This document shows positions 1-13,230 of a DNA stretch of 64,000 bases, in pieces; positions within the stretch are counted from its first letter, which is position 1, and each line of letters starts with the position of its first letter. The DNA comes from Echinococcus granulosus. Taxonomy: Eukaryota > Platyhelminthes > Cestoda > Cyclophyllidea > Taeniidae. Both the position numbers and the translations under genes were made by a program. A model generated the notes under the pieces. The model worked only from the letters and a program-made list of their open reading frames with translations. It was not told the DNA's origin and searched no databases. The stretch is taken from assembly GCF_000524195.1 (NCBI RefSeq), contig NW_020170415.1, forward strand, positions 186,001-250,000. The letters run 5' to 3'.

Positions 1-3000
1 TTAGAGGTGTGAAGTTGTTTGGAAGCAAATATCTGTTCGACTGATTTGAGTTTTATTTGCACAAGCCTCCACACCGTTGACCTGGAGACCTGCACACGCT
101 ACTGTGACCTTTCTTCAGGTTTACTGCAAAGCTACCTCGAGACCCGCGTTCCTTATAGCCACGGGAGCAGTTCGACTACCACGGTGGCAAATCTACTTCA
201 AAACGACAATTTTCTTCACTTCACTGACTTGATGCTTCCAAGGAGACGGTCATCTGTTGTAGAAGGCAGAAGACCTGTAAAAAGGTCATCGACGTCCAGC
301 AGTTACTCAACTCACCATTTTTTAATAATATTCAGCAATTAAAATGAAACGAAATGAAGTAGTTTTTAGGGGTTTCCTTACCACATTGCATTGAACCGAG
401 TGATTTATGATAATAATCCGAGGACACGATATCCCCCCAAATGTTCCTTTTAGACAAATGTTTCTCCCTCAAAAGGCAATCGGTACATGATTTACGCTTG
501 GTGGGATGCATTTGCCAGCTCTTGGCTCCGACTTCCTAATGACTCCTTCCCCAATCGAGTTCAGCTTGCTGGCGATGCGACATTTAGGCATCATCTCCAA
601 ACCCAACTACAAGGCTTTCTAGCTTTGATTCAATTCTACTGCATCATTGTTCCCTTTCTATAGACGATTACAACACAGTAGTATCTGTAATATTTAAGGC
701 ACAAGAATGGTCACAAGAAGTCCTGAGAACAGGTATTGAAATAGAAGGCTGTTTTGGAGTAATGCCTCTGCTAAATGCATAATTCACTGGGTGAGACCAT
801 CCACTCCTTTGGGTTTCTGCTCAACATATGCTAACCTTATGCTATTAGCCCCTCTGTATGCCTAGGTGTGATAATTTGGCTCCACTGGGCAATGTGGTAA
901 AGGAGCACTGGGAGGTTGTAGGCAGGAATGGATCTGCGTCACCAAAGTGGTAGAAGAACCCAGGAGGTTGAAGTCCATGCAATAAAATATGTAGTTACAA
1001 TAAACAGCGGTTACCCCACAATCTCATACCCATGGAAACGCCTGGAAAGGTACTTCCATGGGTATATTTCGGCTGCAGTCATAACTATTCTTTCTGTGGA
1101 ATGCAATCAATTGCAAGTCAAAAATGCAAGTGATACTTTTGTTTGCCGTTGCAAACCAAATTTAGCCGTTTTCTTCAAGCTTCTTCGAGTACTACCCCAT
1201 TTGTGGGGTGAACTGGATCGAGGTGGTATTGCTAGAGGGCTAACGGGGATTTTCATAGCGTCCCCTTGAGGACGACTTGAGAAAGAGGATATCCGGTTTT
1301 GGAAAGTTAACGGATATTTAAGGTTTACCGCAATTCACCAAAACCTTGTCTCTTCAGTAGTGGTCATTCTACAGAGCCCGAAATTGGGACGATCCACAAA
1401 AATTGACTCAACATTAAAATCCTTTTTTAGAGAATCTCTATAGATTTAACCAGCCAAAGCAGGTAATTTCCTTCTGTAGCCAGTAAAATGTGGATTTTCG
1501 TCCACTTTAGAGATCGGATTGACCCCTAAAGACACACTCAAGGTTGGGATGCCGCTGGTGGTAATACCTGAGGTACCTAAAGACCCTGCCTTGTTCGATA
1601 GCAATTAAAACCTTATTTTCCCTAAACCATGGTCTAACAATCATGGGAAAGAAAGGGCGTCAAATGTTTTTCATCTCCACCTAATCAAGACACCCACAAT
1701 GCCTTACGAATGTAAGATGGTTGGGGATATGCGATGACTTCAAAAGCTAATCACTAGCACATGTCCTCGATACATCAAAATTAACACCCAGAGAGGGGGA
1801 TGGAATTTCGTGTTTAGGAGGCTCTTGTAAATGCTGTCACAAATTAATGCTTTTCGTTCTTGTTGGGGTTCTGGAACTTCCTTTGTGTACTTGGCCCCTC
1901 CGCCCCACCCCTGCGCCCTCTGCCACAAAAGATCCACTTCGTAGTGAAGATTTGGGGAGTGGGTACTGCCAAAAAAACGGAGCGATCGCTTTGATAATTT
2001 AAATCCACGCGTCTGTCTGGTTTCCTTCTCGACGGGTGCCCTACCGAGTGGCTGGTTCAAAGTGAAATTGAACGAAAAACAATTTCGCCTGATGATTGAA
2101 ATTTGTAAGTCTGGTGGAAAATGCAAACGTAGCATCGAGAAATGCAATTTCAGTAAATATTCGAAAAGATAGCCTAATTTCATGTAAGATTTAATGTACT
2201 CACGACTTCACTATGGTTTGTAACTCGCTAATTGTAAATTGTAGCACCAAATCAGTGCAATTCGTGGATAGTTTTATCGCCCTGGGTGTTGCTGCTGTTA
2301 CAATGTTATTGTTGCTGTTTTTGCTCACCTTTCTTCTCCTCTAGGAGAGTCGTGAGAGCCGCCGGCAACACTACTTGGGGCTAGGGCTCTTTTTTTGTGA
2401 AAAAGTAGACTAAATCTTTCATAGCAAATGTGGTAATGCCAACACCTTTTTGCTCACAAACAAATTCCACTGTCTCCAACTGTTACCAGCGTGTGGTTTG
2501 CTTGATTTCCATCCCATCGTCAAGGTGTTAGTGGGAGGAATTATTGAAGAACTTGGATGATCACATCGAGTCAGTACTTGAGGTACCTCAATTTTGATCT
2601 CTTTGCAGCTTTTATTTGACGCAAACTCTCTTAAATATAAGCCAAAATAATCACTCATTTGTTATTTAACATTGCACAAGATTTTCATACACTGTAGTGA
2701 AATGAATACCACTTATTGAGCAATTAAGTAGTATCTTTATCACTAGTTGAAGGCAATATAAAACCAAAAAGCAGATTTTACAAGAAACAAGTTCTTCGAA
2801 ACCATAACCGAATGTGAGCCACAATTATTGACTACTTTCAAATAAAATAATCTATTATGTGAGCTGGGCGTGAAACCCATCCGACGTTGGATGTTCGCAA
2901 AGTCGTTTTAGATTTCGATAGCTTCGAATCAGATTGCCCACCGAAATTGCTCAGCAATTACAATTCACACGAATTCCCATTGCGTGAGAAAATATACGCT

Positions 3001-6000
3001 ACTCCAATAACGGGGCCTTTATTTCCCTATCAAAGAATTTGACTGTGAACTTTCTGTCGCCCTGCCGCAGCCCAAAGGGAGTTGTGTCCAAAGAGCACGC
3101 TTTGATTCCCTGTAAATTGGACTTGTTACAAAGGGCCAGTGTGCTTCAAAATCGTCCGGTTTCCTTGGTGAGCGATGCGATGCAAAGAGGTGTTACTTGT
3201 TAAAGCCTCATTTTTAATTGCACATGCTCCTCAAGCGCCATGGTTACGAGTTAATTTTGTGTGTCATTATTGCCATACCGACTTCGTTTATACAGACGCC
3301 ATCATGGAAGGCGCCGACCCATTTGCCATGCATTAAGGGATGTCAGTAGGCTTTGAAGACCTCCAACTTGTTTTTCACGTTTACGCGAACCCCGTAGAGT
3401 GCGTTGTATGCTTTAAATTGTTTGCTTACTGAATATTGGTAGTTTGTGCTAAGCGACTGAACCTATCATTAGTTATCTCTGCGAGATCCACCAAGCCATC
3501 TACCATTTTATCTCCAGAGGGCTGTGCCCTGAATTTATTACTGAGGGCCAACCAGCAGTTACACCTGAGGTCTGCCTCCTTAATATGATAGAACCTAAAA
3601 GTGGTTAAGAAAACTCGCCTCAGAAGCAGCCATGCCTGCTCGTCAATGCAAAGCCAAGAAGGGGGTGCAAGACCTCATATTTTATTCCGGAAAAGGAAGC
3701 TTTGTCTCAATCTCTGCATTTTTCAGCCCTTATTTTATGTATTAATTTGTAATATCAATTTTTATTGCTCTCTTTCTATGATACACCATGTTTGCAAATT
3801 TATCCTTTTCAAAGATTATGCTTTGGTGGACTTTCATTAATGTACTTGACCTTTGAACTTTGAGGTTTTAAAATCCATCAGTAAAATTTTCACGGGCTCC
3901 TCAGCGCTATCCTACCTCTTCAACCACTCAATGCTTAAGGCTGTCAGGTTTCTTTTTAAAAGAACGTATGCTACGATGTTATAATTACACCGTGCAACCA
4001 CATACCATTTGTTTGCCAACTCCGCATAAATTTGGCGCACCCTAATCTACTCCTGGTGCCAGCGGAATTGCAACCCCAGTGGATTTATCAAAACACCGTA
4101 CACGAGGTAATTTGAGGCAGGGGAGAAAACGCCCTCTTCAATCTGCCTGGCATTTTCGGGCTTTTTAATTACACCCGAGAGCTTCATTTCAAAGCTCATC
4201 GTCTTGAATGATGTCCCGCTTTTTTTCTCAAAAAGAAGGAGACAGTCCTCTCAAGAAATTGCTCCTGTTTTTTTATTTAAATAGATACCTGACAATTGGC
4301 TGTCAGTGCTTAGATCGCCCCTTTTGTTAATTAAGTGAGACCCTTTAGTAGGGAGTTTGGAGTGGCGTTTGCTACGTTAATACATGGAAACTAGCGCAAT
4401 CTCGCCTTTCAACGCAAACAGCACTTTGTTCCATCTTTAGCCTTCTCTTTAAAGATGTAGAAGTACAAGATAAAGAAGAAGATTCAGTCTAGTTTAGTTT
4501 AGTCGCTATATAAACCTAGAAGAATGTAAGACAATTTAATTTATTCATTCATAGGTATTGATATCGTCCCGAACAATTAAAGGAGTGCCACCCATCGTAA
4601 AGTATAGAGGATCTTTTCTCCATTTGGTTTTAGGAGGCAGTGTACCAAATTCCTGGTTGGGTGTGGGCATTGTTTATGTTAGGACGCATGTGAATTATAG
4701 GTGAACAATTAGGTGGCTGAATCCCACACCAAAGCAATAATTGCATTTAAACCTGCACAAATTAAAGCATAACTTTGTCCCATTAAAGACCATGTGTTGA
4801 CCACCAGTTTTTGTGGATTGGCACGATAAGGGGAGGATAACTGGATTCGAGGAGGAGTTGATTTCCCAGTGAAAGTGCGTCCAAATGCTAATATTTGCTG
4901 TAGCTGGCAAGGAGGCTGCCCATTCGTCAGGTTGTAGAACTATGCTAAGCTTGCATGGACAGGGATTAGCGGATCGGAAACGTGCTTGCGTTGATGCGAA
5001 AACTAGTGAACTAATTTGTCATAAAGTTGTGAGCTCTCTGGTGCCTTTCGTCACAGCTGTTCAACGGATTCACAATTCATGTCGAGCAACTTCGCCAGTC
5101 CTGTTTGGTGGCAAAACATTCAAAGCGCGGAGGTGCAGACTTCCCTTAGAGACTTCCAAACCTCCGAATGAAGCTGAAGAATGCCATAAGCATCCTTTTG
5201 TGGGTATTTATCAAATCCTGTCTTTAACAACATCCAATTGCATGTTAATTCTACAGATAAAAAACGCAAATCCAGCGTATAATTTAAGTGACTAGCAGAA
5301 ATTTCTTTCTAGCAAATGAGATTTAGTTCTGCTCTGCCAGTTTTAATCTGGCAAACACCACAGACGCGATGGAGAGGTATATCGTTCTGGTCATCTTACC
5401 CATCTGCTATAGCTTCTCTGGGGTTGCATCTACATGGCTTATTTTATCCCTGAAGTCGTTGAGGCTGCGTAAAGCTGGAAGCGATAGCAAGTAGTGGGAA
5501 CGCAAATGCCTTTCCGGGATCTGTGAATTTTATGAAAATCTTGGTGACATAAACAGTCGTCCAGGCCTGGATTCTTGGATAGCTGTAGGCCCCATTCTCA
5601 CATTGGCTTTATGACATCTTCATGGAGGATTCAGAAGACTGGATGTATGGAGACTCACAGGGTCAGCAAAGTTGAAGTGATCATTAAAAGTTATGCACCC
5701 TTCTTAAATGTCTCACAATCACTACGCAGCATCCGTGCCCGTCAATGGAGCCGCTTATGAAAGGTGGAATGTCGTAACCCACCTCAATCAGCTTCCCCCC
5801 ATCATTCGGGTTTTTTGATCCAACTCTTTGAAACTCTCCAATCTATGAGAGGGTGTACTTGAGATGGTTTGCCATAAAGCTTGGTCTCATTCAATAAAGT
5901 ATATTTCAAATGCCAGGAAATTCTTATTCCTATCAGTTTTGGATGATAAAAAAAGACTCTAAAGTTCCAAATTAGCGCTACAATTATAGCCTGCGTAGTG

Positions 6001-6432
6001 ATTCACCCCACTACAATTTAACTCAACGTTGGTACACTTAGTTTTCAGTAAAGAAACGCATATTATTTTATGTCTAGACAACTGAGGCGGTGGAAATTTG
6101 TAGGGTATCCATTAGAGTTGTCCTAGGCCAGCGCATTCATAATGTCCTTGCTATTTATTTCAGGCACAGAAAATAGCATGGTCGTTTTGGGACAATGAGT
6201 CTGCCTTACGTTGGGCTTAAAGAGAGGCAGAAGCTCTCACTCTTTCCTTTTTTTGCAAAAGCTGAGTCAAGGTCCTCTTTTTTTGCTGAGTAAACAGTCA
6301 TAAAGTGGAATCAAAATTTATACCTTTTAAAGGGGATTTAAACTAGTGTGACTGAGCGGAATCCAAAAGACTATATCACCTAAAATGGTCTCCTCCCTGC
6401 AAGCATTATTCCACGGAAATAACACGAATTAC

Positions 6433-6556
6433 CTGACGCTGGGTCTGGGCCAGGGCATAAACAGCCTGATAACGTGCCACTTCGACCAGCATCAACACCC
6501 CAATGGCGAAGGAGAACAAACCATTCATTTCATTGATTTGCATGACCGAAATTTCT
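6433..6556 (-). CDS. Possible orphan exon encoding a hydrophobic segment
   Basis: 124 nt between an ACAATAG acceptor and a CAG/GTAATT donor on the minus strand, reading phase 1 to 0. It encodes EISVMQINEMNGLFSF, then a hydrophobic run (AIGVLMLVEVARY) and QAVYALAQTQRQ. Amino acid make-up looks like real coding sequence of a polytopic membrane protein, but no family was recognised and no neighbouring exon was found. It could be a relic of a broken gene. Confidence 0.35.
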
Positions 6557-7261
6557 CTATTGTGTTACTTACAAGGTTCTGAAGTGATATTAGCAAGCCT
6601 CTAAGGATTTTTTCGAACAGCAGAGCCTTTATTTGCGAATACTACTTAAAACGGCATAAGTTCTTAAGTAGTATAACAAGAAATTGCTTCATGGCTTCTG
6701 GAGAGCAGTATACATGTACTTTTAAATGATATTGCCATGATCAAATAATATTTGTGCAATTTCCCTTCTTATGATGTTATAATATGCATGGATTTGAACT
6801 TTAAGGAATACACAGACGGACTAGTGGAGTGGTAGCGGAAATCTTAGATACAAAACACCATGCTACCAGTTTGGTGACTGGAGAGGCTGCGTAGCTAGAC
6901 AAAAAACAGAAATGAATCCCGCTTTCGGAGATAAATCTCCCTCCTTTTGGTCTTCGCTTTTAGCACTTGCCGCAGTCACTTTTCGGCATTGCTTATGGTA
7001 GCTTAGTCTATGAGAGCGGGAATGGGAGTTATGCATTAGTTTTACCTCAGAGCAAAACGACTTTTGATCCCAGCATCCAAAATTTGATGAATTTACAATT
7101 TTGTTTTCTTCATTAATCGAATTATAAGTATTTTTTGGCCCTGTGTTGTTCAAAATTGGCCATTGCTCCATGACAAATCGCCCTATGGAGGAAAACTTGC
7201 CTGAATATTTTAAATGAGAAATGCAAGGGAGCTTTATGGTGCTAGTTTTCGGCACCAAGTT

Positions 7262-7350
7262 CAGTGTTGCCATCCATCCATTCATTCGTATCCATCTATC
7301 CAACTTCTCGCATCCACCCATCCCTCGTCCATGCATCCCGTATTCCACCA
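7262..7350. repeat. Degenerate CATC/CATT tract
   Basis: Imperfect tetranucleotide repeats of the CATCCATC type, with interruptions. They explain the local open frames on both strands. Confidence 0.65.
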
Positions 7351-7497
7351 TCCATTGGCATGACTGCTAAAGGCATACACGGTTCCAATAACCCCTCTTT
7401 TAAGAGTTCCCACAGGTTCAGCTTTTCACCAAAGACGCTTTCTTTCCGTAACGTTTAGGTGTGGTACGAGTTCACTGAAATCGAAACTATCGGTCTT

Positions 7498-7828
7498 TTA
7501 GTTTGGATCGTCAACACCTGTCACCATCCTAGCAATTAAGCTTTCCCAGAAGCCTACGGCGTATGCAGGCCTGGACACAACTGGTCTAATAGAGTGAGTG
7601 GAGGCAGAGCCACATGCCACCAAGATGATATCCGAAGCAGTGGAGAACAAAAAGCCGCTATTGTTAGACACACAGTGAAAGCCAAACATATTCGTTTTAC
7701 AATATTGCATCATTGGGCTGTATGGATCTTTGAAGGCCTCTGGGACACCCATCCAAGGTTTGACTTCAGTCACAGAAAAGGAGTGAACAAACTTTTCCAC
7801 TGCCTTTAAATTGAATGAGGCTGACATT
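7498..7828 (-). CDS. Possible orphan exon or small gene, unknown product
   Basis: An open frame of 109 codons from ATG at 7827, directly after TGTCCTCAG on the minus strand, which could be a cis or trans splice acceptor. It reads MSASFNLKAVEKF, then VTEVKPWMGVPEAFKDPYSP, and ends GVDDPN. A donor GTGTTG near 7516 could instead end an exon. The composition is protein-like, but no family is recognised and no partner exon was found. Confidence 0.3.
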
Positions 7829-8030
7829 CTGAGGACACCACGAGATGCATGAGCCGAGATGGTATTCTTTTATAAGAAAAAAACAGAAGAACTGCTCATC
7901 TGTTAACAGAAATGCTGGCTACACAGCGCCCTTCCTCCTAGGTAGTAATCGGAACTGTGCAGACTGAAGTTTGACACTAACTTTACTACTTCGGTTACCT
8001 TTTAATCGAATAATGCTGTCTTTTATACGA

Positions 8031-8044
8031 ACACACACACACAC
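8031..8044. repeat. (AC)7 microsatellite
   Basis: Seven AC units in gene-free sequence. Confidence 0.85.
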
Positions 8045-8779
8045 GGGAGCGGGGTGAGGTGGTTGCGGGGGCACTTAAGTGCCGATCAACTAGCTCCGAC
8101 ATATCTTTCCCATCCCCTGCTACGCGCTCCCTTTGCAGTAAAACCGACCGAGGCTGCGTGCAAACGAAAGAGCTTAATGGTGGAGAGAGCGAGATTTGTG
8201 TGTGTGGTCCAGTTTATGTGCATACAAGGGAGCCAGTAAATGAAGGGAGAAGTGGGGAGGAGGAGAATGGGGCGGGAGTGGGTGGGCAGATAGATGCACA
8301 CTACATACTCGAATCTGACCCTCCTAACTAAGTAGAGCAAACAAAAACGCGGGTAGGCAGAAAAATCGGGGCACTTTTTAGCGCGCCTACGAATCTGGGG
8401 AGAGGAGCGGAGACGGAAAATCAGGAAGTGGAAGATCGCAATTTGCCCTCGCTTCACAGACCTGTGCTAAGGTGGTAGACTTGGCATAACTCTCGACTAA
8501 GTCGAACTCGTGGCTTTCAGTTGTAACTTAGTGTTACTGGGGGCAGAACGAGATAACACTTGACCCGGGAATCGTTGCAGACACTTGAAATCCCTTTTTT
8601 CAGTTTGATTGGTGTATTCAAAGTAACGTCGAGCAGCCTATTAATACCCCGAGCAGATAAGAATAATTCCTTTCGATCTGTGGTTCATATAAACAAAGAA
8701 ATCTTATTTTTTAATGTAACTTCCGTCTTACGAACTAAATAACTGAGGGCGCTCTCTAGATTTCGGATTTCTCAGTAAA

Positions 8780-8976
8780 TGTAGCGCCCTTAGTCTTTAC
8801 TGAAGACAAGAGAAGGCCGAAAACGTGGGCAGAATATGCATTGCAGACGTTTAGAAGAGCTGAAGTAGCTACCGGCCTGGCCTGAAGGCGATGCAGTTGG
8901 GCGGAAGTACACTGACCGCGACCTCCAGTGCCCCACAAGATGAAAGCGAAGAGTTAAACAAGCTGTTAAAGTAGTA
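8780..8976 (-). mobile_element. Solo LTR of a TRIM, inverted
   Basis: Starts TGTAGCGCCCTTAG and contains ACTGAAGACAAGAGAAGGCC, GGGCGGAAGTACACTG and AGAGTTAAAC in the order expected for a reversed LTR. No internal sequence lies on either side, so it looks like a product of LTR-LTR recombination. Confidence 0.72.
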
Positions 8977-11900
8977 GACTCCCAAAGGAAAAGATGGAGA
9001 TCTGCATTTGCAGATATTCTGAACAGAGTGTAGAATGTTAAATGCACAGATGAAACAAATATCCTTCACTTCTGAAGCTCATTTGAAGAGAAGCCACACT
9101 GCTGATAGAGAAATGGTAGCTAATGGAGTGACAGGGTCATTCATTTGATTTAAATGTCACACTTAAGCTAAAACAAATTGTTGACCATCTATTGTCATTA
9201 TACCATGTGTATTGCCCCTTCGCCTGACATACTATTCCCCCTCCAACCACAATACAAAAAAGATATTCTTCCATTTCCTCATTCAATTTGTGACTTTTCC
9301 ACAAACAAGCTGTAAATTTAGGCCAAGAGAAACTGTTAAATATTTTACATTAGTGGATAGTCAGGTGTGCGTGCGTCTGTGTGTGTTCGGGTGAGCATGC
9401 CAAGTTACCTTTTGCGTCTTGACACGAAAAGACGTGAAACTCCAACGGAAACAGAACGTTGCCAATGCTGTAGCTGCAGATGGGAGAGAAGGGGTGGGGG
9501 AAAAAGAGGATGGATTATTTCATATTACCCACCTTCAACAACAGAGAAGAGCTGAGTCAGTTTATTCCTCTGTATACAGTCAAAAAGCGATTGCAGCTAA
9601 GGCGGGTGGCCGAATCTCTCTGGACAGATTGGACACCCCTCCCCCCTTGCCCGAAGGCGGAAAAATAATTTAGGTCAAAGAAAGTTATCATGGGGCCTAT
9701 TTCAGGTTTGGACGTGCTTTATCAGCGAATAAGTAATACGCCTAATATGAAATTGGATGCACTTAATTTTCCCTTAGAAGTCCAAATGAGTAGACCTGGA
9801 CCAACTTCCGGAGAGAATATAAATTTGCAAAAATAAATGCGGAACACTTTAATAAATTATCCGTTTTTTCTTTTGTAAAATTTGACAACCCTCCCAACTT
9901 CTATCAACATATGCATATGCTTTGTCGGGATGAACAATGGATGCTCCGCCTCAACGACTCACTTCTATTCACATTTTATTTGTTGAAACTATTTCATTGC
10001 TCAAAGATGATTGGACTTTCAGATCAACTAATAGGGTTTTGAAATGGAGCGACTTGGTTAAGGGGTATCTTTGTCCATGCGAAGCATTCAGCACCCACAA
10101 TTCCGGTTAACACCTTCACGGCGAACAACCCGTAAATCAGGCCCTCGATCGGCTTTTGCAGCTCCTAAAACTCGTCTTTGTACGGTGCTGCAGTGGAAAA
10201 TGAGAGAGCCAACTTGAGAGGCTACTGACATGGCCCTGAGGTCATGCCCCCAGCGGGAGTACAATCGTGAGAGAGTGAGTACCAGCGTAACCAACCACAG
10301 AGTTGGAAAAACTATCCTAGCATTCCAGCATTCTCTTTACAGTCCATAAGCCCAATAAATAAATTTCAATCCTGATCTATACGTCCTATAAGGATTTTAG
10401 CGAACACTCGGGAACTACATTGGTGGCGCTGGCTACCCACCCACTCCGACAAGGCAGTAAGATCGCTCTAGGACCTTCGCAATGGATGTCTGAATGTGCT
10501 TAATCTTGCAGTCTAAAGCATACCATAAACAGTTCTACATTTTAAACCAAAGAATCCCGCGTTTAGGAGTGGAACCATGATAGGATAAATCGAAAGGAAA
10601 GTGCTAGAGTTGATTCAGCAGGTACTCATGTCTATTGTAGGGCAGTACTCAAGCATATCTTAAAAGCAAGGGGTCTTGAAGTAAAAAGTCTAAACAGGAA
10701 ATTTAAAATTCATCGTATTTGGTGAGCATTACCCCAAATGAATAACATCCATTGTTCATGTAGGTCTTCAATCTCTAATTAGCAGGTCCCCTATACCTCG
10801 ATCAGCTAAAAGTTGCCAAGACAATGGGTTAATAGCTAAAGCGCAGAAGTCTCCGTTATTTGAAATAGAATTCACACAAATGACACATTTGTGATGACGT
10901 TGCCAAAAAAATGAACATGTGGCGTTTAAATTGACTAGGTTCAAAGCTAAAAGGTGTAGTAAAGTCCCTTTAGATGTGACCAGATAAGACCGAAAACCAT
11001 GGATTTGTATTGACTGCCCGGTCCATAAAGCGATGAAGAAAGAACACTTCCAACAGGCTGTGCTCTTGCATAATCAAATTCGAGTCATATTTTTACCAAG
11101 CGCGAGATTTCCAGAGTTTTGCCATGCACACAAGCAGATTGTGGACGGACATTTGGTGGAACATCTGGAGGGTGGTCACATGTGGCCCCAATCAAAGCCC
11201 CCACCCCGCCAGATTGGCGCTTCCAATGGTGCCAGTAATGTCTGCCACACTGCCAGGAGACAGAATCCGAGGGTGGAAAAGCTGCATAATTCATATACCG
11301 TAAAGCTGTGGTTTTAGAATAAAATTAGCCTGTGAATTGTTCCCTACAATTTAGCTTCCATGAGGCTCTGCTCATGTCACTGACACCATCAGTCTTCCAG
11401 AGTTTCTGTATGTTGACAACAAAACTGATTCCAAACCGGTTTGAAGGTAAATCAAGTCATCTAGATTCTCAGTTTGGATCTATGGCAGCATCAATGTCAT
11501 CAGCCACCTTTAGAGGAAGTCTCTTGTCAGTGTCAGGTGATATTTTTGTTGGGAATTGTTGGTAGGAGGGAAAAATTTTCAGTTTTCAGTGAATCCACTA
11601 CAAAAGTAGTTTTCCACCCAAAGGAATAACTAGGGATGCGTTTCTTTACTTGTAATTTTATCGAACAAACAGCACGTAGTTTCTTGTTGCCTTCAGCATC
11701 AAGCCAAGAGGTGGGCGTAGGCACAACATGGAGGATTAATTTTGTTATCGCAGCGGATTTATCAACAAAATTAAGTCAAAATACGTTTTTCACCCTTTTT
11801 ACTCCCCAGGAATAATTTTCTTGTAAAATAAAGGGTGAAAATGGTTGAAATTTAACCGCCTCTCAGATTTACTACAGTTACAATGTTCCCCCGAGGAGAT

Positions 11901-12535
11901 TTGAAATAGCCGCGTCTACTAGCGTAATTTATTTCGAAAAAATCTGTCTACAAAATGGGTAGAGCTTAGCAAAGTATGGAATAAAAAACAAGCAGCAACA
12001 ATATTGACTACCGAATATGAAGATTGCGATGGTACATCGTGTCAAAAGAAGGCAGTGTGAAAGCTCAGAGAGCGAAATGAGGCCGTTAGGTTGTGTGGAG
12101 GGCTAAGGAGCGTTGTCATGCACCACCTCAAGATAATTGTTGGGTGTCATACCTCTCCCATGCTCCACCACAAGATTACAAATTCTGTGGAAGAATTTTT
12201 CATATCAAAGTAATTACAGATACAGTGCCTTTACTCAATACTCCTTGATGAGGTTCAGAATCCCTTTGTGGTGACGAAGTCTTTGTTGAAGTATAAGGAA
12301 GGCATAATAGTCTGGCAGGGATGATGATGATGATGATGGTTGTGGTGGCAGAGCCTTAAAAGCCCACAAAACCAAAACAAAGAATTGAACAAGGAATTAA
12401 ATTATTGCATAGTTCCTCCCTCCTTTTAAGCATTGTCTCCAAAGCTCACAATCCTCAACCTTTTGCATTGAACATTACTGTAAGAACAACACTAACAAAC
12501 CACCCTCGCCAAGCATCGGGTTGTCATGCAGTAGG
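8977..12535. other. Intergenic, nothing recognised
   Basis: Short frames only, AT-rich patches and the ATG microsatellite. No coding or RNA feature could be supported. Confidence 0.55.
12321..12338. repeat. (ATG)6 microsatellite
   Basis: Six perfect ATG units upstream of the inverted TRIM fragment. Confidence 0.85.
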
Positions 12536-13230
12536 GAAGATATCTGACCGCAACGGTACTGATCTCTCTTCCCATTTCTACTGAATGTGGAGTTACACCC
12601 TGTCTAGAAACTGTATTGGGTGAAGAGGAATGTGCTGGCAATCGCGTATGTCCATGTCCAGCCTAAAGAACAGTTATCTAAAAGCAAAGTCATTCAATAA
12701 AGGGCGAGGTTTCATAAAGTTTCGTAAAGACAGAGTTTCTTGTCACTTACTCCTTGCCACTCAGTTCTCGCTTCATTGCTGCCCATCCATGCATCCATCT
12801 TGGTTCTGCCCGGCTGGTAGAGAGGCATCACGTATTAGTCTTATTGACCTCTTTTTGCAAGTGCCGTAGCTAGGTCCGTAACCAAGTTTTCCAGACGGTT
12901 CATGGCCACAAATAGCGTCGCTTCAGCTGTTAGTAGCACCCCTGCAGAACACAGGACTGGGGTGTTACCAGAAATTCTCCCATTCGCACCACGTGCTTTT
13001 CTTCCGTCACATTACGGGTTGGCATTCAGTAACAGTAATCAAGATAATTGTCCTTGGTGTTTGGAATCACCTCTGTTATCATCCATGTGGCGTCCGAGAT
13101 GACGGAGGACATAACACTAGGGAGGATTACGTATTGTCGACGTATAGAAGGGCCGAAGGCTACTGGAATAGCCCGGAGGCCATGGCCTCCGAAGTAAGTA
13201 GAATTGAGTAGCCATAGGTGGTCGTGAGAC
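12536..13230 (-). mobile_element. TRIM fragment: internal part and 5' LTR, inverted
   Basis: Shares CTGCAGAACACAGGACTGG, CTGCCCATCCATGCATCCAT and TATTGTCGACGTATAGAAGG with the other TRIM copies in reverse orientation. The 5' LTR lies at the right (from about 13090) and decays toward 13230. The 3' LTR is missing; homology starts near 12536 with sequence matching the internal region. Confidence 0.72.

Larger units (their letters stand above)
1..8779. other. Gene-free stretch apart from two doubtful exons
   Basis: Only scattered short open frames on both strands, none with domain-like sequence or splice-linked partners, apart from the two minus-strand candidates at 6433-6556 and 7498-7828. It carries the CATC and AC repeats. 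No RNA gene was recognised. Confidence 0.55.

Noticed and set aside
1740..2183. 147-codon open frame on the minus strand
   Set aside because: Composition looks random, there is no recognisable motif, and several frames of this size are expected by chance in 64 kb.
6863..7351. 162-codon open frame on the minus strand
   Set aside because: Its N-terminal part is translated CATC-type repeat and the rest shows no domain or splice context.
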